A program made the translations under genes and the position numbers. Shown piece by piece: positions 58,366 to 64,000 of a stretch of 64,000 nt of DNA. Source of the stretch: Anaerolineales bacterium (GTDB lineage: Bacteria; Chloroflexota; Anaerolineae; 4572-78; J111); assembly GCA_015075185.1 (NCBI GenBank), contig JABTUW010000006.1, positions 248,001 to 312,000 on the forward strand. Direction: 5' to 3'. Position 1 is the stretch's first letter, and each line of letters starts with the position of its first letter. The notes under the pieces were generated by a model that worked only from the letters and a program-made list of their open reading frames with translations, was not told the DNA's origin and did no database searches.

Positions 58366-59025
58366 ATGCAACCCATTTTAGGCTTAAACACCTTAGATTT
58401 ATTACTGCTCGTCATTTTATTTGTCGGAATTCTGGCCGGTTTTGTTCGAGGCGCGATCTCGCAGATTGTGTCGGTGGTGAGTATTTGGTTAGGGTTAGTG
58501 GTGACACTCTGGCTGTATAAACCCCTCAGCGACCGTATCCTACAGCCGGATGTTTCCGGCTTTGGCATGGCTAAAACCCCGGCGGATGTGATCTCCTTTT
58601 TGATTTTGCTATTGGTGTTTTTTAACGGCTTTCGCTTACTGGTAAAATATCTGGCGGTGCCGCCTGAAGAAAAGAAAAAAAAGAAAAGGAAAAGAGGCAC
58701 AGTAGGTCCTCCAGAAGATGTCACACCATCGGCGTACCAGCGCTTTATTGGCGGCCCCCTCAACGCGGTAGGCGGTTTGGCGATGGGCTTTATTTTGACA
58801 ACCATCTGGCTGGCGCTTCTTTTGGGCGTAATCCAATTTATTTTTCAGCCGACCGGCACTGACGTACCTTATTCCGGTTTCGCCGGAGGATTGGTCAGAA
58901 ACCTGAGAACATCAGGCTTGCTCCCGATTTTTAACCAGGTCCTCTTTATTATTGTTCAATCCGTCACCTTATTTGTGCCGCGCAATGCCGATATTCTTAA
59001 AGGTGTGCTGGAAATCATTGTTTGA
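58366..59025 (+). CDS. CvpA-family membrane protein
   Basis: A 219-residue membrane protein of the colicin V production family. Four membrane helices: LDLLLLVILFVGILAGFVRG with the conserved glycine-rich turn, VVSIWLGLVVTLWLY, VISFLILLLVFFNGFRLLV and a last one near 145-165. A long Lys/Arg run (EEKKKKKRKRG, about 101-112) sits in the loop before helix 4 and is an unusual addition. GAGGAGAAGG precedes ATG 58366. CvpA proteins affect envelope integrity and purF-linked phenotypes in other bacteria; the mechanism is not known. Confidence 0.85.
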   Translation: MQPILGLNTLDLLLLVILFVGILAGFVRGAISQIVSVVSIWLGLVVTLWLYKPLSDRILQPDVSGFGMAKTPADVISFLILLLVFFNGFRLLVKYLAVPPEEKKKKKRKRGTVGPPEDVTPSAYQRFIGGPLNAVGGLAMGFILTTIWLALLLGVIQFIFQPTGTDVPYSGFAGGLVRNLRTSGLLPIFNQVLFIIVQSVTLFVPRNADILKGVLEIIV

Positions 59026-59046
59026 GATAATAAATTTACGTAAGTT

Positions 59047-61527
59047 GTGGATAAACACCTCGTTACCCTGGAATTTCCCAAAATTCTGGACAAGTTAGCC
59101 TATTATGCCATGTTCTCGGCCAGCAAAGGACTGGCCCTGGCCTTGCGGCCCAGCCCTTATCTGGCCGAAGCGCAAGGCTGGCAAGCCGAAACCAGCGAGG
59201 CGGTTCATTTGCTCTCGGCTAAGGTGGGTATCGGCATTGGAGGAGCGCGCGACGTCCGGCCATTGACAGGTCGCGCCCAGCGCGGCGCTATCTTAATCCC
59301 GCCGGAACTGCTGGAAATCCGCCAAACTTTGGTTGCCGCCCGTGACTTACAGCGGACCATCACTCGCCTGGCCGAAGTTTACCCTCGCCTGGCCGACATC
59401 GCCCAGCGGATCGAGCCTTGCCCCGGTCTGGTCAACGATATTAGCCAGGCTGTTGACGAGCGGGGTGAGGTTAAAAGCAGCGCCAGCCCCGAACTCGCCC
59501 GCATCCGGCGGGAGTTGGAAACGGCCTACAGCCGTTTGATGGAACGGCTCAACCGCCTCGTCGCCTCGACTCAATACAGCCGTTATCTCCAGGAGCCGCT
59601 CGTCACCCAGCGAGCCGGGCGTTATGTGCTTCCACTCAAGGCAGAATTCAAGGGTAGAATTCAGGGTATCATCCACGACCAGAGCGCCAGCGGCGCTACT
59701 CTCTTTATTGAGCCGCTGGTGACCGTCGAATTGAACAACAAGTGGCGGCAACTGCAACTCGACGAAGAGGAAGAGATTCGCAAAATCCTGCTGGCCTTAT
59801 CGGAGCAGGTGAGCGGGCAAAGTCGCTTGATTGACCACACGGTGGCCGCCCTGGCCGAACTTGACCTGGCTTTTGCCAAGGCCAAGTATGCCGAGGCGAT
59901 TGATGCCGTTGAGCCGGTATTAATTAACCCGGATAAAACATACGAGGGCAGGGGAGCGGGGGAGCAGAGGGGCAGGGGTGAAATCTCCCCTGCTCCCCTG
60001 CCCTCCCGCGCCTCTGCTTCGACATTTAAACTTGGTGCGGCTCGCCACCCGCTGCTTGACTCGGCTACGGTCGTGCCGATTACGATAACTCTACCCGCCG
60101 AGACCCGCATGCTCATTATTACCGGTCCTAATACCGGCGGCAAAACTGTCTCGCTCAAAACGGTGGGCTTGTTGGCGGCCATGGCCCAGGCTGGTTTGCG
60201 GATTCCTGCCGCCGAAGGCTCAACCCTGCCTTTCTTTAATCGGATTTTCGCTGATATCGGCGACGAGCAGTCCATTGAGCAAAGTCTCTCTACCTTTTCC
60301 TCGCACATGACCAATATTGTGCAGATTTTGGAGCAGTGCGATCATCGCTCGCTGGTCATCCTGGACGAGTTAGGGGCAGGGACGGACCCCATCGAAGGCT
60401 CGGCCCTGGCCCGCTCGATCTTATCCTATCTGCTGGAGCGGCAGGTGACGACCTTTGTGGCGACCCATTACTCCGAATTAAAGGCTTTTGCCCATACTAC
60501 GCCGGGCGTGGCCAACGCGAGCATGGAGTTTAATGTCGCCACCCTGTCGCCTACCTTCCGGTTGCTGATTGGTTTGCCGGGCGCTTCTAATGCCTTCACT
60601 ATTGCCCAACGGTTAGGGTTGCCGGTTGACATCATTGACCGGGCGCGGGGCTTGGTCAGTGAAGATGCCCAACAAATCGAGGCGATGCTGGCCGAAATTA
60701 AAGCCCAGACCGAAACAGCGCATCAGGTCCGCCGTCAGGCTGAAGAGGAGCATGAAGAGGCCGAAAAGCAAGCCCAACAGATTCAAAAGCGTCTGGCTGA
60801 AATTGATACGGAACGCCGGGATATTCTCAATGCCGCTCGTGAGGATGCCCGCCGCGAAATTAAGGCGGCGCGGGAGGAAATTCGTGCGCTCAAGGAGCAA
60901 GTGGAAGCGGAAATTAAGGCCAGGGCCGAGGCTGAGGCCAAGGCTAAGGTTGAGTCACCTCCTGATGTTAAAATTGAGGAGCAATTAACCCAACTAGAAA
61001 CAAAAATTCAGGCCAAGATTGAGCGTGACAAAAAGAGTAAGGCCAAACCTGCCCCCCAGCCCCCAGCCCCCGGAACCCTCTCCCTGGGCGACAAGGTTTT
61101 TATTCCGCAATTCAATACGGTAGGTGAGGTGGTCGGCCTGCAAAACAAGCAAGTGGAAGTGCAACTGGGCGCGTTTCGCTCGACGGTACCGCTGGCGAAT
61201 GTTGTCTTGCAGGAAAAAGCTGCACCACGAGAAGCAGAGGTAACTTACAGCAGTGTTAAAGTGCCTACGGTTGAGTCGCCCGGAATGGAACTGGATTTAC
61301 GCGGTCAAGTGACCGAGGAGGCGCTGCTGCGGTTGGATCAGTACCTGGACCAGGCCTTTTTGGCCCGGCTACCCTGGGTGCGCATCATCCACGGCAGGGG
61401 CAGCGGCGCTTTACGCCAGGCAGTGCGCCAGGAATTGAGTGGACATCCCATGGTCAGTTCCTATCGCCCCGGCGACGAAAGTGAAGGTGGCGAGGGCGTC
61501 ACTGTTGCCAAGCTGGCCCATAGCTAA
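59047..61527 (+). CDS. mutS2: MutS2 ATPase/endonuclease with Smr domain
   Basis: An 826-residue MutS2 (RqcU) protein. GTG 59047 is the start. The MutS-like core and clamp (1-340), Walker A ITGPNTGGKTVSLKTVG (about 357-373), Walker B ILDELGAGTDPIEGSAL, the coiled coil (about 540-690, Ala/Glu/Lys/Arg-rich), a KOW-like segment (LSLGDKVFIPQFNTVGEV) and the C-terminal Smr domain (ELDLRGQVTEEALLRLDQYL, IIHGRGSGALRQAV) are complete. In other bacteria it rescues collided ribosomes or suppresses recombination. Residues about 299-326 (EGRGAGEQRGRGEIS, APLPSRASAS) are an extra segment encoded by a DNA palindrome at 59944-60005. Confidence 0.94.
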   Translation: MDKHLVTLEFPKILDKLAYYAMFSASKGLALALRPSPYLAEAQGWQAETSEAVHLLSAKVGIGIGGARDVRPLTGRAQRGAILIPPELLEIRQTLVAARDLQRTITRLAEVYPRLADIAQRIEPCPGLVNDISQAVDERGEVKSSASPELARIRRELETAYSRLMERLNRLVASTQYSRYLQEPLVTQRAGRYVLPLKAEFKGRIQGIIHDQSASGATLFIEPLVTVELNNKWRQLQLDEEEEIRKILLALSEQVSGQSRLIDHTVAALAELDLAFAKAKYAEAIDAVEPVLINPDKTYEGRGAGEQRGRGEISPAPLPSRASASTFKLGAARHPLLDSATVVPITITLPAETRMLIITGPNTGGKTVSLKTVGLLAAMAQAGLRIPAAEGSTLPFFNRIFADIGDEQSIEQSLSTFSSHMTNIVQILEQCDHRSLVILDELGAGTDPIEGSALARSILSYLLERQVTTFVATHYSELKAFAHTTPGVANASMEFNVATLSPTFRLLIGLPGASNAFTIAQRLGLPVDIIDRARGLVSEDAQQIEAMLAEIKAQTETAHQVRRQAEEEHEEAEKQAQQIQKRLAEIDTERRDILNAAREDARREIKAAREEIRALKEQVEAEIKARAEAEAKAKVESPPDVKIEEQLTQLETKIQAKIERDKKSKAKPAPQPPAPGTLSLGDKVFIPQFNTVGEVVGLQNKQVEVQLGAFRSTVPLANVVLQEKAAPREAEVTYSSVKVPTVESPGMELDLRGQVTEEALLRLDQYLDQAFLARLPWVRIIHGRGSGALRQAVRQELSGHPMVSSYRPGDESEGGEGVTVAKLAHS
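59944..60005. repeat. Palindromic element inserted in frame in mutS2
   Basis: GAGGGCAGGGGAGC (59944-59957) and GCTCCCCTGCCCTC (59992-60005) are perfect 14-base complements, with further GGGGCAGGGG/CCCCTGC pairing inside. It interrupts the linker between two conserved parts of MutS2 without breaking the frame. Confidence 0.85.
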
Positions 61528-61558
61528 TAGCTTGGAAGGCTGCCAGCTATTATTTTTT
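61525..61558 (+). terminator. Terminator after mutS2
   Basis: TAATAGCT (61525-61532) and AGCTATTA (61545-61552) form an 8-bp stem with a 12-base loop, followed by TTTTTT (61553-61558). It starts inside the last codon region of mutS2 and also abuts the convergent small gene. Confidence 0.7.
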
Positions 61559-61823
61559 AACCGAGGGAATAGAAGAAAATCGCACCCAGAACTACAATGA
61601 CCACAAAACCCAACAGGCGGAGCAAAAAACTTTGAATCGCGTCGGCGAAGCTGGCCTCTTCGTTATCTTTCGCCTCGCCTTCCATTTTGCTCATTTCTTC
61701 TTTGGTTTTATTCACTTTGCTAAGTTTGGTGCTGGCCTCGCGCTGCTTGGTCGAGGCGCTGGAGAAGGCCCAGCCTGCCAGAACGCCCAACACGCCGCCC
61801 AGAAGTAGACTCATTCCATCCAT
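61557..61823 (-). CDS. Small two-helix membrane protein, unknown
   Basis: An 88-residue protein with a Gly-rich N-terminal helix (MSLLLGGVLGVLAGWAFSSA), a charged helical middle (KQREASTKLSKVNKTKEEMS) and a C-terminal helix (LLRLLGFVVIVVLGAIFFYS). GGAGG lies 10 bases before ATG 61823. I recognise no family; both ends would sit in the membrane with the charged middle on one side. Confidence 0.65.
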   Translation of the reverse strand: MDGMSLLLGGVLGVLAGWAFSSASTKQREASTKLSKVNKTKEEMSKMEGEAKDNEEASFADAIQSFLLRLLGFVVIVVLGAIFFYSLG

Positions 61824-61963
61824 GATAACTTATCCTCCCAAATAAGATATCAAGCATTCTAACTTTACCGTAATTGTACAATACTTCGCCCGTTATATTC
61901 ACTAGCCCAAAGTAGTACTATGTTCCACTGCCAGTACCAGATTCCTATTTATCTAGCCGTGTT

Positions 61964-64000
61964 ATGACTTATTTTGAGCGCCTTAAAAGCCGACAACCCA
62001 GCATTCGTGCTGCTCACTGGATACTTTTTTTTAGCCTGCTGGGTTTTGGCCTGCGTTTACAGCAACTCAGTTTTCAGCCGCTGTGGGGTGATGAGGGGTG
62101 GAGTTTTTACTTCGCCGCCCAATCTGTGCCCCAACTGCTGGCCCTCACCGCCGTTGATATACATCCGCCGCTTTACTATCTTCTTTTGAAAATTTGGCTT
62201 GCCGTCGCCGGTTTTGGCCCGGAGACGGCCCGTTTTTTCTCGATTGGAGCCGGAACCGCTCTGATTCCAGGGGTGGCTGTGTTGGGGCAGCGGCTGCTGG
62301 GACAGCGGGTTGGGTTGGTAGCAGCGGGAGTCGTTACGGTAATGCCGATAGCGGTCTATTATTCCCAAGAAGTGCGCATGTACGGTTTGGTAACGCTGCT
62401 AGGCGCGCTGTCTACTTATTTTCTGATCAGGCACAAGGCTGAAAGTGATCCTCGTGGCGGTCAGCGGTCAACGGTCGGCAGTCGTTGGTTACTGGCTTAT
62501 ATCGTCACCACTATTACCGCCGCCCTCTACACGATGTACTACGCGGCCTTCATTTTTCTCTTTCAACTTCTCTACACGGTCATCAAGAAATTCGACCCCT
62601 CCGCGCAGGACACCAATATCTTTGCCAAGTCAAAAAGCGGTCTTCGCATGGTACAGAATGAGCTAACTCCTTTCATTTGGGCGGGACTGCTCTACTTGCC
62701 CTGGATAGGGTACGCCGGCCTGCGGACGGTCAATTACATCGTCAACAAGCGCGAGGTGGAAAATTATCTCCCGCTGAATTTCTTGCGCTTCTTTGGCGAC
62801 CATTTTGTCGCCTTCAGCGTCGGCCATCTCCCCCCTCCTTTGCAGCCCTACGTTTGGGTCGCCCTGCCGGTGGTCATCGTCGCCTCGCTGGGCTTTATTG
62901 CTACTTTGTATGCCAGGAAAAAAATCTACCTTTGCCTGTATCTCTATCTGTTCATCCCGTTACTGGCCGGTTATGCCATTAATCAGGTCTTTCCCTTTAC
63001 CCCGCCCTATTTTGAGCGAACCTGGCTGGTCGCCGCGCCGGCCTATTGGCTCTTTATTGCCGCTGGGTTGGTCTGGTTGTGGGACTCTCAAGCTGTGTTA
63101 GCCGGGGTCATAACCATCGTTTTACTGCTAGTAACGGCCATCAGCCTGCTGAGTTTTTATACCCTGCCCCGTTATCCTCACGAGGATTATCGTCCCTTGC
63201 TGGGCGATATTGCCGCCCGCGCTACTGTCGAAGATACCCTGCTGGCCAGCTATCAGTGGCAGCTCGGCTTTTATTACGCCTATCTACCTGCGCCTCAGCC
63301 GCACTTTTTCGTCGTACCGGGCTGGGGCGAGGAGTGGGCCAGGGAGACTGGGCAGGCACGGCGCAAGCAGGATTTGACTCACATTTTCCAAACTTCCCCG
63401 CGTCTGTGGTTCCCGGCGCACCAGGCGCTCGGCCATTTTTGGGAAGATGAGGCCGAGGCCGACATTGCCGAGTTAGGTTATCCGGCCTTGCTGCAATGGT
63501 ACAGTCCCCAAACCAAGCTGACCCTGGCCGGCGCTGCCCAAAAACCCCTGATTACTGCCCCGGCGGCTAATTTTGCCGGCCGCCTGACCCTGGTTGAGGC
63601 CAAAGTAGGCGGCGAAACATACGAAGCGGGCCGGGGTATTGTGCCGGTCACTTTAACCTGGCGCAAAGAGAAAAGCCTGGGCAGCGAGCACCGGGTCAGT
63701 CTGCGCCTGGCCGATGCCGGAGGGCGTACCTGGGCCATTCGCGACAGCCAGCCCCGGGCGGGCCAGAGCTTTTTCACTGTTCTGCCTTTCGGCCGTACCC
63801 TGACCGATCATCACGGCCTGCTCGTTCCGGCTGGGACGCCGCCTGGCCTGTATCGGCTATTGCTCAGCATGCGCCGGATTAGCGATGACCATCCCTTGGA
63901 TTTGCTGGATGAGCGCGGACAGCCGCTGGGCGTCGAGCTGCTGCTGCGCGAAGTAGAGATTGTTGACCCCCACCCGCCCGTGCAACCCACCGCTTTGCCC
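61964..64000 (+). CDS. Glycosyltransferase family 39-like membrane protein (partial, runs off window)
   Basis: At least 679 residues in one open frame from ATG 61964 to the window end, with no stop. The N-terminus has the GT39/ArnT/PMT pattern: a first helix, then FQPLWGDEGWSFYFAAQSV with the catalytic Asp-Glu, DIHPPLYYLLLKIWL and YYSQEVRMYGLVTLL. About ten membrane helices follow to near residue 400, then a soluble C-terminal domain with beta character (VGGETYEAGRGIVPVTLTWR). Such enzymes transfer sugars from polyprenyl-phosphate donors to proteins or glycans outside the membrane. No ribosome site is obvious. A repeat-like insert (DPRGGQRSTVGSRW, 62440-62485) lies in a loop. Confidence 0.85.
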   Translation, partial: MTYFERLKSRQPSIRAAHWILFFSLLGFGLRLQQLSFQPLWGDEGWSFYFAAQSVPQLLALTAVDIHPPLYYLLLKIWLAVAGFGPETARFFSIGAGTALIPGVAVLGQRLLGQRVGLVAAGVVTVMPIAVYYSQEVRMYGLVTLLGALSTYFLIRHKAESDPRGGQRSTVGSRWLLAYIVTTITAALYTMYYAAFIFLFQLLYTVIKKFDPSAQDTNIFAKSKSGLRMVQNELTPFIWAGLLYLPWIGYAGLRTVNYIVNKREVENYLPLNFLRFFGDHFVAFSVGHLPPPLQPYVWVALPVVIVASLGFIATLYARKKIYLCLYLYLFIPLLAGYAINQVFPFTPPYFERTWLVAAPAYWLFIAAGLVWLWDSQAVLAGVITIVLLLVTAISLLSFYTLPRYPHEDYRPLLGDIAARATVEDTLLASYQWQLGFYYAYLPAPQPHFFVVPGWGEEWARETGQARRKQDLTHIFQTSPRLWFPAHQALGHFWEDEAEADIAELGYPALLQWYSPQTKLTLAGAAQKPLITAPAANFAGRLTLVEAKVGGETYEAGRGIVPVTLTWRKEKSLGSEHRVSLRLADAGGRTWAIRDSQPRAGQSFFTVLPFGRTLTDHHGLLVPAGTPPGLYRLLLSMRRISDDHPLDLLDERGQPLGVELLLREVEIVDPHPPVQPTALP
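62450..62490. repeat. GGTCAGCGGTCAACGGTCGGC run in the GT39 gene
   Basis: A degenerate GGTC-type tandem run (CAGCGGTC, AACGGTC, GGCAGTC) lies in frame in a membrane-loop region. It resembles the CGACCGC run of the histidine kinase insert and the intergenic element at 28709-28742. Confidence 0.5.

Overview
The window reads as a chromosomal segment of a Chloroflexota bacterium, most likely class Anaerolineae; this is inferred from gene content and no 16S is present. Support comes from two very large secreted adhesin or protease-type proteins built of SdrD-B-like and DUF11-like modules, a fused MurF-alanine racemase, an HspR-controlled DnaJ, YerB-type DUF3048 lipoprotein, Uma2 protein, bactofilin, NACHT/STAND protein and many GAF/HisKA kinases. 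Sortases plus peptidoglycan genes (MurF, Alr, MurJ, amidase) and no outer-membrane biogenesis genes fit a monoderm envelope. Coding density is high, both strands are used in short operons, and I see no CRISPR array, transposase, rRNA or replication origin.

Layout. 0-16.3 kb: surface island on the + strand with a sortase substrate (FPETG tail), a 3713-residue modular surface protein, a C25 gingipain-like protease and a sortase. 16.5-19.8 kb: MacB/FtsX-type ABC exporter. 19.9-21.2 kb: a minus-strand tRNA operon (Leu-CAG, Glu-CTC, His-GTG) with its own promoter and terminator, then a TrmO-chorismate mutase-like fusion. 21.3-26.1 kb: two hybrid/GAF histidine kinases and a CheY-like regulator. 26.2-32.4 kb: MurF-Alr, Uma2, GlcD-like oxidase, beta-propeller lipoprotein. 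32.4-35.8 kb (minus): a probable conflict operon of Phd-like antitoxin, PIN toxin and an EAD-NACHT-HEAT STAND protein. 35.8-39.6 kb: membrane protein, methyltetrahydrofolate methyltransferase, DUF3048 lipoprotein, DUF2877 protein. 40.1-45.4 kb: LysM protein, the HAIR-controlled dnaJ-hspR-murJ operon, class D-like sortase, small tail-anchored protein. 45.4-48.9 kb (minus): NfeD-like protein, flotillin, K+-channel-pore-like protein. 49-51.9 kb (minus): glycosidase-amidase fusion, formylglycine-enzyme-like protein. 52-55.5 kb (minus): Met-rich secreted protein with an OmpR/HAMP-kinase pair. 55.6-64 kb: HD hydrolase, LspA, bactofilin, CvpA, MutS2, a small membrane protein (minus), and a glycosyltransferase-39-like protein cut by the window end.

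The unifying theme is the cell envelope: export, anchoring (two sortases, LspA lipoprotein processing, LysM), peptidoglycan synthesis and turnover, and stress control of it (HspR operon includes murJ; a two-component system beside a Met-rich secreted protein). The most unusual signals are (i) short palindromic or simple-sequence elements that sit in several 5' leaders and also interrupt conserved proteins in frame (mutS2, a histidine kinase, a glycosyltransferase); (ii) a shared C-terminal YLP(L/M)I tail on the two giant secreted proteins; (iii) the toxin-antitoxin/EAD-NACHT operon; (iv) the TrmO-chorismate mutase fusion; (v) a HAIR operator embedding the -35 box of the dnaJ-hspR-murJ operon; (vi) an 11-bp-spaced direct repeat at the promoter of the Met-rich protein beside its OmpR-type regulator.
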